Under the pieces are notes generated by a model. That model did not search any database. It saw nothing but the letters and a program-made list of their open reading frames with translations, and was not told the DNA's origin. The position numbers and the translations under genes are program-made. This document shows positions 51,916 through 60,256 of a stretch of 64,000 nucleotides of DNA, piece after piece. Source of the stretch: Nocardioides sp. zg-1308 (GTDB taxonomy: Bacteria; Actinomycetota; Actinomycetes; Propionibacteriales; Nocardioidaceae); the NCBI RefSeq assembly GCF_013155375.1, contig NZ_JABJQY010000002.1:806001-870000 (forward strand). Reading direction: 5' to 3'. Position 1 is the first letter of the stretch; each line of letters starts with the position of its first letter.

Positions 51916-53945
51916 CCGACCTGCCTCCCCACGTCGTCACGAACCCCCGGCTGGGGAGCTGGGTGGCGGTGCGCGACGGGGTGGTGGAGGTGCGGACCGG
52001 CAAGGCCGAGCTCGGCCAGGGGATCGCCACCGCGCTCGCCCAGCTCGCCGCGGACGCCCTCGCGCTCCCCCTCGAGGCGGTGCGGGTGATCGCCCCGCAC
52101 ACCGCCCTCGGGCCCGACCAGGGGCTCACGGCCGGCAGCCTGTCGGTGCTGCAGACGGGCCCCGCGCTGGCCCACGTCGGTGGGGCGGTGCGCGCGCTCG
52201 CCGGCCCGCCGTCGCCGACCGAGGCGTACGTCGCACGCATCGCGGCCCTCGACCCGGAGCTCGACCTCACCACCGTCGAGCCGCTCGCGCCCGGTCGCGC
52301 CCTGGAGGTCGGGAGGAGCGCGCCCCGCACCGACCTGCCCGACAAGGTGCTCGGCCGGCCGCGCTTCCTCACCGACCTGCGGCCCGCGGGCCTGCTCCAC
52401 GGCCGCGTCCTCCGCCCGCCGTCGGTGGGCGCCGTGCTGCGGTCCCTCCCGGACGACTGGACTGCGCCCGGGGCGAGCCTGGTGCGGGACGGCTCGTTCG
52501 TGGGCGTGGTCGGCGAGCGCGAGGCCGACGTCGACCGGGCGCTGGAGCTGCTGCGGCGCGAGGCCACGTGGGACGAGCGCGACCTGCTGCCCGCCACCGA
52601 CGACCTGCCCGCCTGGCTCCGGTCCGGCACGCACGAGGAGGTGCCGGTGCTCGACGAGCCGGGCGCTCCCGGCACCGGCGCCGAGGGGGCGGCTGCGGTC
52701 GTCGAGGCGTCGTACTCCCGGCCGTTCCTGGTGCACGCCTCGATCGCCCCGAGCGCCGGGATGGCCGTGTGGGGCGAGGACGGCGTCCACGTCTGGTCGC
52801 ACAGCCAGGGGATCCACGGCCTGCGGGACGCGATCGCCGCCACCCTCGACCTCGTCCCGGCGACGGTGGTGGTCGAGCACGTCGAGAACGCCGGGTGCTA
52901 CGGCCACAACGCCGCGGACGACGCGGCCCTTGACGCGGTGCTGCTGGCCCGGGCCGTGCCCGGGCGCCCGGTGCTGCTGCGCTGGACGCGGCCCGACGAG
53001 CTCACCTGGGGACCGCTGGCGCCGGCGATGACGGCGACGGTGCGGGCCCGCCTCGACGGCCGGCGCATCACCGGCTGGTCCTACGACGTGTGGAGCCAGG
53101 GCCACACCGCGCGGCCCGGCTACGCCGGCAACCCGGGCCTGCTCGCTGGCGGCGACCTCGCCCGGCCGGTGCCGCTGCCGCCGGCGACCGACCCGCCGTC
53201 GGCCGCGGGCGGCGGGACGACCCGCAACGCGGTGCCGGGCTACGACGTCGGACCTCGCCGGGTGGTCGGCCACCGCAAGACCGACTCGGCGCTGCGCACC
53301 TCGGCGATGCGCGCGCTCGGCGCCCACCTCAACGTCTTCGCCATCGAGTCCTTCATGGACGAGCTCGCCGACGCGGCCGGCGTCGACCCGGTCTCGTTCA
53401 GGCTCGACCACCTCACCGACCCGCGCGCCCGGCACGTGGTGGCCGAGGCGGCGCGGCTCGCGGGATGGGACGAGGCGCTGCCCGAGGACACCGGTCGCGG
53501 CCTGGGCTGGGCCCGCTACAAGGACCGCGGTGCCTACTGCGCCGTCGTCGCCGACGTCGAGGTCACCGGCGAGGTCGTCGTGACCCGCCTGCTGGTCGTC
53601 GCCGACGTCGGTCGCGTGGTCAGCCCCGACGGTGCGCGCAACCAGCTCGAGGGCGGCGCGACCCAGGCGACGTCGTGGACGCTCAAGGAGCGGATGCCCT
53701 TCGACCGCCGCCGCCTGCTCGGCACCGACTGGGAGGCGTACCCGGTCCTGCGGTTCTCCGAGGCGCCCGAGGTCTCGGTCCACCTCGTCGACAGCGACGC
53801 GCCCTCGACGGGCGCCGGCGAGGCGGCCCAGGGACCCACGTCCGCCGCCATCGCGAACGCTGTCCACCGCGCGCTCGGCGTCCGCGTGCGCGACCTCCCC
53901 CTCGACGCGGCCGCCATCGTCCGCGCCATCGACCAGTCCGACTGA
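51912..53945 (+). CDS. Molybdenum hydroxylase large subunit (IorB/NicB-like)
   Basis: 677 residues, start GTG at 51912, shorter than most (~730-780). Order of motifs matches the IorB/NicB group, with the Mo-domain segment TGKAELGQGIATALAQLAAD first, then the hammerhead (KVLGRPRFLTDLRPAGLLHG), then ENAGCYGHNAADDAALDA, FRLDHLTDPRARHVV and GEAAQGPTSAAIANAV near the end (catalytic Glu expected in that last motif). It hydroxylates an N-heteroaromatic or related ring using water. With only the 2Fe-2S subunit present, electrons may go to a cytochrome or other carrier, as in isoquinoline 1-oxidoreductase. Confidence 0.88.
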   Translation: MTDLPPHVVTNPRLGSWVAVRDGVVEVRTGKAELGQGIATALAQLAADALALPLEAVRVIAPHTALGPDQGLTAGSLSVLQTGPALAHVGGAVRALAGPPSPTEAYVARIAALDPELDLTTVEPLAPGRALEVGRSAPRTDLPDKVLGRPRFLTDLRPAGLLHGRVLRPPSVGAVLRSLPDDWTAPGASLVRDGSFVGVVGEREADVDRALELLRREATWDERDLLPATDDLPAWLRSGTHEEVPVLDEPGAPGTGAEGAAAVVEASYSRPFLVHASIAPSAGMAVWGEDGVHVWSHSQGIHGLRDAIAATLDLVPATVVVEHVENAGCYGHNAADDAALDAVLLARAVPGRPVLLRWTRPDELTWGPLAPAMTATVRARLDGRRITGWSYDVWSQGHTARPGYAGNPGLLAGGDLARPVPLPPATDPPSAAGGGTTRNAVPGYDVGPRRVVGHRKTDSALRTSAMRALGAHLNVFAIESFMDELADAAGVDPVSFRLDHLTDPRARHVVAEAARLAGWDEALPEDTGRGLGWARYKDRGAYCAVVADVEVTGEVVVTRLLVVADVGRVVSPDGARNQLEGGATQATSWTLKERMPFDRRRLLGTDWEAYPVLRFSEAPEVSVHLVDSDAPSTGAGEAAQGPTSAAIANAVHRALGVRVRDLPLDAAAIVRAIDQSD

Positions 53946-53959
53946 CCCGAGGAGCCACC

Positions 53960-54604
53960 ATGAGCACGCCCCGCATCTCCTACGTCGCCTACGACGACAT
54001 GGACCCACGCATGCAGGCCGAGATGGACCGCAGCGCCCGCGAGGGGACGCCGCGCCCGGAGACCAACGCCATCCGCGCCCACGTGCCCGCGGCGTTCTGG
54101 GCCTTCGCCGAGCCCTGGGAGACGATGTTCCGCAACGGCGTCGTCGACCACGCAGTCAAGGAGCTGTGCCGGGTCTACATCTCCCGCACGGTCACCTGCG
54201 AGTTCTGCGGCAACCAGCGCTCGGTCAAGGGCAGCCAGCAGGGCCTGCAGGAGGGGCAGTACGACGACCTGCTCAACTTCGAGTCCTCCGACCGGTTCGA
54301 CGACCGGCAGAAGGCCGCGCTCGCCTACGCGCAGGCGATCGCCTGGAACGAGGACGACCGTGACGGGCTGTGGGACCGGCTGCACGCCCACTTCAGCGAG
54401 GACGAGCTGGTGGAGCTCGGCTGCGTGATCGCGCTGACCTTCGGCCAGCAGAGCTGGATCCGGCTGCTCGACGTCGACCACCACCAGTACATGGCCGGCA
54501 CGTCGGCCTCGATGGCTCCCGGCTTCGAGGACGCCGAGGCCCTGGCGGCCTCCAAGGCCAAGGAGGACTACTGGGCGGCCGGCGCCCCGGGCGCGACCCG
54601 GTGA
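53960..54604 (+). CDS. Carboxymuconolactone decarboxylase/AhpD-like protein
   Basis: 214 residues, ATG at 53960 after GAGGAGCC. AhpD-like helical fold with redox-type motif CEFCGNQRSVKG and preceding KELCRVYISRTVT, in a domain usually bearing a Cys-x-x-Cys proton relay. A long HHQYMAG segment follows. Possible roles are decarboxylation of a lactone or a disulfide reductase; the catabolic setting favours the former. Confidence 0.82.
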   Translation: MSTPRISYVAYDDMDPRMQAEMDRSAREGTPRPETNAIRAHVPAAFWAFAEPWETMFRNGVVDHAVKELCRVYISRTVTCEFCGNQRSVKGSQQGLQEGQYDDLLNFESSDRFDDRQKAALAYAQAIAWNEDDRDGLWDRLHAHFSEDELVELGCVIALTFGQQSWIRLLDVDHHQYMAGTSASMAPGFEDAEALAASKAKEDYWAAGAPGATR

Positions 54605-55524
54605 GCGCCGCCAGCTGGGACCCGCTCGCGCCCGTCCTGGTCGAACCGCTCGCCGGGTCGGACAGCCCGGCGCACTACCTGCTCGCCGAGACGCTCGACG
54701 GGCTCTACGCGCCGTACGCGCTCCGGCTGCCCGACGGCCCCGGGCCCCACCCGTTCGTGCTGGTGGCCTACGGCAACGGCGGCGGCGGGATGGGGTGGCT
54801 CCGCGACCGCGTGCACCGCTTCCGCCACGTGACGGACGTGTTGCTCGAGGCGGGCTACGCCTGCGCGTGGGTCCGCTACCGGACCGAGGTCGAGCTCGGC
54901 TACCAGACCGGCGGACCGCTGCGCAGCACCGTGCGGCAGGGGATGGGGCTGCTGAACCGTGCGCCGCTGGAGTACGAGGACGAGGTGGCGATCCTGCGTC
55001 ACGTCGCCATCCACCCGGCGATCGACGCCGACCGGCTGTTCCACCTCGGCGTGAGCCACGCCGGCGAGATGCTCCTCAAGCTGCTGTCGCAGCACCCCGG
55101 ACTGCTGCGCGCCGGAGTCGCGGCCGAGCCCGCCTCGCACGAGCTGCTCACCCTGCGCCTCGACGACGTGCCGACGGTGACGAGCGACGGCGGCCTGCGC
55201 GACATCGAGCGCATGGAGATCCGCAGCACCGACCGGGCCCGCGACCGCATCGCCGACCCCGACGCGGTGTCGGCGCGGCTGGACGCGGTGGACATCCCGG
55301 TGCTGGTGCTCGGCCGCGACGAGGACGAGCTGCAGGGCGTCTTCCGGCTGACCTACGAGCTGCTCGCCGAGAAGCGCGACGACGTCGAGTGGCGGTCGTG
55401 GTCGCACGACGTGCACGGCTACATCTACCCCGAGTCGGATGCCGACGGGGTGGCACGGGTCGACGATGTGCAGCGCGAGGCGCTCGCCGTGGTCGTCGAC
55501 TTCCTGGACAGGCACAGCAGGTGA
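54601..55524 (+). CDS. Alpha/beta hydrolase
   Basis: 307 residues, start GTG at 54601. Oxyanion region VLVAYGNGGGGMGWL and nucleophile elbow LFHLGVSHAGEML (Gly-x-Ser-x-Gly with Ser near residue 160); Asp in VLGRDEDELQG and His in SHDVHGYIY complete a triad. No signal peptide. It may cleave an ester, lactone or C-C bond in the pathway. Confidence 0.85.
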   Translation: MSAASWDPLAPVLVEPLAGSDSPAHYLLAETLDGLYAPYALRLPDGPGPHPFVLVAYGNGGGGMGWLRDRVHRFRHVTDVLLEAGYACAWVRYRTEVELGYQTGGPLRSTVRQGMGLLNRAPLEYEDEVAILRHVAIHPAIDADRLFHLGVSHAGEMLLKLLSQHPGLLRAGVAAEPASHELLTLRLDDVPTVTSDGGLRDIERMEIRSTDRARDRIADPDAVSARLDAVDIPVLVLGRDEDELQGVFRLTYELLAEKRDDVEWRSWSHDVHGYIYPESDADGVARVDDVQREALAVVVDFLDRHSR

Positions 55525-55553
55525 CCGGCCGGCCGGCACGAGAGGAGCGAGGC

Positions 55554-56450
55554 ATGTACGACGACATCGGACGCGTGGGGTTCGTGGGGCTCGGCGCCAT
55601 GGGCTCGGGCATCGCCCGGCGGATCATGGGCGCCGGCCACACCGTGGTCGGCTGGAACCGCACGCGGAGCAAGGCGCAGGACCTGCTGGACGCCGGCATG
55701 GGCTGGGCCGACACGCCCCGCGAGGTCGCGGCGCAGTGCGACGTCGTGTTCACCATGCTCACCAACACCGCGGCCGTCGAGGGCGCCGCGCACGGCGACG
55801 ACGGCCTGCTCGCCGGCCTCGCCGCCGGCAAGGTGTGGGCCGACCTGAGCACGATCGCGCCGGAGCGCAGCGTCGCGCTGGCCGAGGAGGTCGCCGCGAC
55901 CGGCGCCCGCTACCTCGACACCCCGGTCTCGGGCTCGCCGGCCACGCTGGCGGCGGGGCAGATGTCGGTCATGGTCGGCGGCGAGCGGTCGGCGTACGAC
56001 CACGTCGAGGCGCTGCTGCACGCGATCGGGCCGAAGGTCACCTACATCGGCCCCAACGGCCACGCGATCCTCACCAAGGTCGCGATCAACCTCTCGCTCG
56101 TGGTCTCGGTGACGGCCTTCGCGGAGGCGGTGACGCTGGTCGAGAAGGCCGGCGTCGACCGGGCCGCGGTGGTCGACGCCGCGCTCAAGAGCGTGATCGC
56201 CTCACCTGTCATCGGCTACCGCGCTCCCCTGCTGGTCGACGACGACACCGTCTACGCCGACGTCGAGCTGCAGCAGAAGGACCTCGTCCTGGCCCAGGAG
56301 CTCGGCCGCAAGCTCGGCGTGATGCTGCCGACCTGCTCGGCCACCAGCGAGATGCTCAGCGCGGCGCGCAGCAGCGACCTCGCCGACCGTGACTTCCTCG
56401 TCAGCGTCGCTGACGTCTACCGCCGAGCCGCAGGAGTGGAGATCCCGTGA
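55554..56450 (+). CDS. 3-hydroxyisobutyrate-dehydrogenase-family NAD(P) oxidoreductase
   Basis: 298 residues, ATG at 55554 after GAGAGGAGCG. Rossmann motif VGFVGLGAMGSGIARRI, catalytic-site DTPVSGSPATLAAGQMSVMVGG and NGHAILTKVAINLS (substrate Lys). Members oxidise 3-hydroxyacids or reduce tartronate semialdehyde. A 3-hydroxyacid product would be a natural intermediate before the branched 2-oxoacid step. Overlaps the cupin start. Confidence 0.9.
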   Translation: MYDDIGRVGFVGLGAMGSGIARRIMGAGHTVVGWNRTRSKAQDLLDAGMGWADTPREVAAQCDVVFTMLTNTAAVEGAAHGDDGLLAGLAAGKVWADLSTIAPERSVALAEEVAATGARYLDTPVSGSPATLAAGQMSVMVGGERSAYDHVEALLHAIGPKVTYIGPNGHAILTKVAINLSLVVSVTAFAEAVTLVEKAGVDRAAVVDAALKSVIASPVIGYRAPLLVDDDTVYADVELQQKDLVLAQELGRKLGVMLPTCSATSEMLSAARSSDLADRDFLVSVADVYRRAAGVEIP

Positions 56451-56878
56451 CCGACCCGAAGCCCCCGTTCCGCACCACCGTCGACGACGTCCCCCTCGAG
56501 CAGGGCCTGCGCGAGGAGGAGGGGTGGGTCGACATGCAGGTGCAGTACCTCATCAACTCCGAGCGCGGTGGCTCCGACGGCCTCACCGTCGGTCGGACGG
56601 TGCTGCCGCCCGGCGCCCGCCACGACCGCCACCTGCACACCGACGCCGACGAGTTCCTGGTGGTGATGTCGGGGCGCGGCGAGATCCACACCAACTCCGG
56701 GCGCGAGCCGTCGCAGGCGGGCGACGTCATCTTCACCCCGCGCGGCAACTACCACGGGTTCGTCAACACCGGCGACGAGGACGTGCTGCTCATCTGGGGC
56801 TGGAGCGGCGCCGGCTCGCTGGCCGCCGCGGGCTACGGGATGCCGGGTCCGGACGACGAGTTCGACGACCCCTCGTGA
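56447..56878 (+). CDS. Cupin-domain protein
   Basis: 143 residues, start GTG at 56447. Single cupin barrel with the metal motif PPGARHDRHLHTDADEFLVVMSG (two His, Glu) and second motif AGDVIFTPRGNYHGFVNTGD. Could be a dioxygenase, isomerase or sensor. Coupled to both neighbours. Confidence 0.87.
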   Translation: MTDPKPPFRTTVDDVPLEQGLREEEGWVDMQVQYLINSERGGSDGLTVGRTVLPPGARHDRHLHTDADEFLVVMSGRGEIHTNSGREPSQAGDVIFTPRGNYHGFVNTGDEDVLLIWGWSGAGSLAAAGYGMPGPDDEFDDPS

Positions 56879-57600
56879 GCCTCGACCCGCGGATCGCGGC
56901 CGGTACGACGCGGATGCTGGCGCGGCGTGCTGCCGCGCTGGCCGCGGGGGCGGAGTCGCTCGGGTGGAAGCTCGGCTTCGGGGCGCCGGCGGCGTTGTCC
57001 ACGCTCGGCACCGACCGGCCGCTGGTCGGGTGCCTGACGAGCGACCGGCTGCTCGCCTCCGACTCCTCTGTCCCGGTGTCCGGGTGGACGAAGCCGTTGC
57101 TGGAGGCGGAGGTGGCCGCGCACCTCGGCTCCCCCGTGGCGTCGACCGCCTCGGCGTCGGAGGCGCTCGCCGCCGTGTCCGCGTGGTCGGTCGCGATCGA
57201 GCTGGCCGACCTGTCGTTCGCGCCCGCGGACATCGAGGAGGTGCTGGGCGGCAACATCTACCACCGGCACGTCCTGCTCGGTCCTGTCGTCCCTCTGCTC
57301 CCTGAGGACCTGTCCTTCTCCGTCCTGCGAGACGGGGTCGCGGTCGCGTCGACGTCCACTCCCTTCGAGCTCACCGGCTCGCTGGGGTCGATCCTGGCGT
57401 CCGCCGCCTCGACGCTGGCTGCGTGCGGTGCCGGCCTGGGTGCCGGGGACGTGGTGATCACCGGGTCGGTGGTGCCTCCGATCGACGTCAGCGGTGGCGG
57501 CTCGTGGTCGGTCGTCGCGCCCGGGCTCGGGGAGGTCGGGGTGGAGCTCGTCGGCGGTGGCTCGTCGGCGGTTGCTGAGGCACTACCGCCAGGCCGCTGA
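56875..57600 (+). CDS. 2-keto-4-pentenoate hydratase (MhpD)-like protein
   Basis: 241 residues, start GTG at 56875 overlapping the cupin stop. FAH/MhpD-type fold with ESLGWKLGFGAP near the start, TKPLLEAEVAAHLG and VAIELADLSFAPAD as metal-ligand segments (Glu-x-Glu), GGNIYHRHVLLG and GDVVITGSVVPPIDVSGG near the end. Family members hydrate 2-hydroxydienoates after ring cleavage. Last gene of the operon; its presence suggests a meta-cleavage-like or ring-opening sequence upstream. Confidence 0.85.
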   Translation: MSLDPRIAAGTTRMLARRAAALAAGAESLGWKLGFGAPAALSTLGTDRPLVGCLTSDRLLASDSSVPVSGWTKPLLEAEVAAHLGSPVASTASASEALAAVSAWSVAIELADLSFAPADIEEVLGGNIYHRHVLLGPVVPLLPEDLSFSVLRDGVAVASTSTPFELTGSLGSILASAASTLAACGAGLGAGDVVITGSVVPPIDVSGGGSWSVVAPGLGEVGVELVGGGSSAVAEALPPGR

Positions 57601-57639
57601 CCTGCGCAAAGATCGCGAGCCACCCGGCGTCCACAGGCA

Positions 57640-57668
57640 TTCCGGGTGTCGGTGGCGAGCGGTAGAAT
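57640..57668 (+). promoter_or_regulatory. Predicted promoter of the DUF222/HNH gene, near-leaderless
   Basis: TTCCGG at 57640-57645 and TAGAAT at 57663-57668 are spaced by 17 bases, with the ATG eight bases after the -10, so transcription should begin at or next to the start codon. The SOS box begins at the last base of the -10. Confidence 0.5.
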
Positions 57669-57683
57669 CGAACACATGATCGA
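57668..57683. promoter_or_regulatory. LexA (SOS) box overlapping the start codon
   Basis: TCGAACACATGATCGA fits the actinobacterial SOS consensus TCGAAC-N4-GTTCGA at 11 of 12 fixed positions (GATCGA for GTTCGA). The ATG of the DUF222 gene is bases 9-11 of the box. LexA binding would block the start of transcription until DNA damage. Confidence 0.7.
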
Positions 57684-59109
57684 CACGCTGCCCGACCTCG
57701 ATGTCACGGGCCTGCTCGCCCTGGCGACCGAGGCCGTGCACGCTCGCCGGCAGGCGGAGGTGCGTGACCTCGAGGTGCTCGCCCAGTGGGCCGCCGTCCA
57801 CTCGAGCGACCCGACCGAGGGACCGGACGGCGCGACGGCCCGTCGGCTGGGCAACGTGCTGGTCCAGGTCGGCGGAGACGGCACCCCCGGGGTGCAGGAC
57901 TTCTGCCTCGGCGAGATCGCCCTCGCCCGCGGCACCGGCGTGATGGCGTCGCGCCACGCGCTCGCCGACGTGCTCGACCTGCAGCACCGCCTGCCGCTCA
58001 CCTGGGCGGTGTGCCGTCGCGGGGAGTGCGAGCCATGGGTGGCGCGTCGGATCGCCAAGCTGTCGCGCCACCTGGGCGCCGACCGCGTCGGCCTCGTCGA
58101 CTCCGCCATGTCGCGGATGATCGCCACGGAGTCCGCAGGGCGCGTGCTCGAGGTCGCGGAGGCCAACGTCATCGAGGCCGACCCCGACCTGCACGACGAG
58201 CGGTCGGAGGCCGAGCGACGCCGCCGCTTCGTCCACCTCGGCCGCACGGACGAGCTCGGCCTGAGGATGCTGATCGCCCGCCTCGACGCCGGCGACGCGG
58301 CTGCCGTCGAGGCCACGGTCCGCCGGGTCGCGGAGGTCATCGAGCCGCTCCACCCCGAGGCGCACCCCGATGAGCTCCGCGCCCTCGCCGTCGCGTGGCT
58401 GGCCCGTCCGGCCGAGCTGATGACGCTCCTCCTCGAGCACACCGCTGCGCCGGACGGTGAGCTCGACCCGGAGCTCGACCCGGAGCCCGTCCTGCCGCGT
58501 GCCCTGGCGTTCCCCGCCGACCTCCTCGACGCACTGCGCGAGATCGACCTGACTCCCCTGGCGCCGAAGGGCGTGCTCCACGTCCACCTCCACGAAGCCG
58601 CCCTCCACGGTCGCGACGGGGTGGCTCGAGTCGAGGGACTCGGTCCGGTCACCTTCGGTCGGCTCGCCGAGCTCCTCGCGCGGGTGGACCTGAGGATCCA
58701 GCCGGTCAAGGACCTCTCCGACCGGGTCCGCCACACCGCCTACGAGCACCCCGAGTCGCTCCGCGACCAGGTCCACCTCGTCGCGGGCGGCGACTACTGG
58801 CCCTACGCCACGTCGACCAGCCGCAACGTCGACCTCGACCATCCCACGCCGTTCGACCACGGCGACGGCCGAGAACCCCCGCCGGACCAGACCGGCTCCC
58901 ACAACTCCGGCCCGCTCGGCCGACGGCACCACCGCTGCAAGACCCACGCGGGCTACCGGTCGCGCCAGTGCGGCGAGGGACGCTACGTCTGGCTGACCCC
59001 GCACGGGCTCGGCTTCCTCGTCGACCACACGGGCACCCACCGGATCCACCCCGAGAAGGCCCGGATGATCCTCGAGGCTCCGGCCGGGGTGGACATCTAT
59101 CCGGGCTAG
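57676..59109 (+). CDS. DUF222 / HNH-endonuclease-type protein (13E12-like)
   Basis: 477 residues, ATG at 57676. N-terminal DUF222 region with LATEAVHARRQAEVRDLEVLAQWA and later RDRVRHTAYEHP-like basic segments; a C-terminal HNH-like zinc-finger nuclease region (DLDHPTPFDHGDG, LGRRHHRCKTHAGY), with the His-Asn-His order only partly kept. These proteins are abundant in Nocardioides and mycobacteria, several mycobacterial copies are LexA-controlled, and a nicking or recombination role has been proposed but not shown. Confidence 0.83.
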   Translation: MIDTLPDLDVTGLLALATEAVHARRQAEVRDLEVLAQWAAVHSSDPTEGPDGATARRLGNVLVQVGGDGTPGVQDFCLGEIALARGTGVMASRHALADVLDLQHRLPLTWAVCRRGECEPWVARRIAKLSRHLGADRVGLVDSAMSRMIATESAGRVLEVAEANVIEADPDLHDERSEAERRRRFVHLGRTDELGLRMLIARLDAGDAAAVEATVRRVAEVIEPLHPEAHPDELRALAVAWLARPAELMTLLLEHTAAPDGELDPELDPEPVLPRALAFPADLLDALREIDLTPLAPKGVLHVHLHEAALHGRDGVARVEGLGPVTFGRLAELLARVDLRIQPVKDLSDRVRHTAYEHPESLRDQVHLVAGGDYWPYATSTSRNVDLDHPTPFDHGDGREPPPDQTGSHNSGPLGRRHHRCKTHAGYRSRQCGEGRYVWLTPHGLGFLVDHTGTHRIHPEKARMILEAPAGVDIYPG

Positions 59110-59624
59110 GCCCGCTCACGCCACTGGGACCGCGTCACCTCAAAGGTGAGCACGCCCGGGGATGGTTCGTCGACCTGCTCCAGTCCCACAGCCTCCAGCG
59201 TTCTCCTCGAGGCGATGTTCGCGGTGACGGTCCCCGCCCACACACGAGTCACGGCCAGGTCGGTGAATGCGTGGGCCAGCAGCATGCGAGCGCCTTCCGC
59301 GCCGAATCCCTTGCGCCAGTGCTCACGTCGGAGACGGAACCCGAGCTCAGCCGCACGAGGATCGGACTCGGTGCGGCCCAGTCCCCACCGGCCGATCGCT
59401 CGGCCATCGGCCGAACCGACCCAGTAGCCGAGACCGGCGGCGCGATCCGAGCGCTCACCCACCCGTCGTGTCCATTCCTCGACCGTGTCCGACCGGGAGG
59501 CAGCGCGACCCGAGACGTGCGCCATCACCTCCGCGTCGCTGTTCAGGTCGGCGAAGAACTCGAGGTCGTCGACCCTGGCAGGGCGCAACGTCAGGCGCGG
59601 GCCATCGAGTCGTGGCAACAACAC
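59106..59624 (-). CDS. GNAT-family N-acetyltransferase (RimJ-like)
   Basis: 172 residues. Opens with RLDGPRLTLRPARVDDLEFFADL and has the acetyl-CoA loop FRLRREHWRKGFGAEGARMLLAHAF (Arg/Gln-x-x-Gly-x-Gly/Ala form) and RVWAGTVTANIASRRTLEAVGL, typical of ribosomal-protein alanine acetyltransferase relatives. Substrate unknown. Overlaps the stop of the convergent DUF222 gene by four bases. Confidence 0.88.
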   Translation of the reverse strand: MLLPRLDGPRLTLRPARVDDLEFFADLNSDAEVMAHVSGRAASRSDTVEEWTRRVGERSDRAAGLGYWVGSADGRAIGRWGLGRTESDPRAAELGFRLRREHWRKGFGAEGARMLLAHAFTDLAVTRVWAGTVTANIASRRTLEAVGLEQVDEPSPGVLTFEVTRSQWRERA

Positions 59625-59755
59625 CCGAAGACCTTCGCACGCACCCGTCGGCCGGAGCGGACCACCCGCTCACCACCCTTGACGCCCCCCGCCGCCTCGC
59701 TAGGTTGGATGGAGCCAGCGAGGGCGAGCCCACTGGCGTCGGGGAGGGCGAACCC

Positions 59756-60250
59756 ATGCGACGTACTGCTGTCCTGGCCGTGCTGCTGCCCCTGCTGGTG
59801 CTGGTCCGGGTCGGACCGGCGACGGCCGCGGTGTCGTGCCACCAGATCACCGCGACCGGCGCGGGCCAGGGTGCGGCTCCGCAGGCAGGCGATCCCCCGG
59901 GCCTGATCCGGACCGTGGCGCAGATCCGCGGCGGGGGCCTGCTGCAGGGCACGACGGAGGCTGCGTTCCAGGTCGTCGGGGCCACACCGACCGGGATCGT
60001 CTTCGCCGGTGACATCACCTTCACCACCAACCGAGCGACACTGTCGGTCGACCTCGACGGCACGCTCGACCTGACGACCGGCGAGTTCCGTGCGTCGGGC
60101 GATGTGAGCGGGGCCAGCGGCAAGCTCGAGGGAGCCACCGGCACGCTCACCCTCGCCGGCGTGCAGGACCTGCTGGACCCGGCAGGGCGCTTCACGGAGA
60201 CCGTGTCCGGCGAGATCTGCGTCGACCTCGGCGCGAACGGCAGGACCTAG
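59756..60250 (+). CDS. Secreted small beta-barrel-like protein
   Basis: 164 residues, ATG at 59756. Signal peptide RRTAVLAVLLPLLVLVRVGP with cleavage near ATAA. The mature part (SCHQITATGAG, GIVFAGDITFTTNRATLSVDLDG, GTLDLTTGEFRASGDVSGASG, TFTETVSGEICVDLG) has alternating strands and two Cys residues, resembling the allene-oxide-cyclase or dirigent-like barrel fold. No enzymatic motif; function unknown. Confidence 0.72.
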   Translation: MRRTAVLAVLLPLLVLVRVGPATAAVSCHQITATGAGQGAAPQAGDPPGLIRTVAQIRGGGLLQGTTEAAFQVVGATPTGIVFAGDITFTTNRATLSVDLDGTLDLTTGEFRASGDVSGASGKLEGATGTLTLAGVQDLLDPAGRFTETVSGEICVDLGANGRT

Positions 60251-60256
60251 CCGCCG

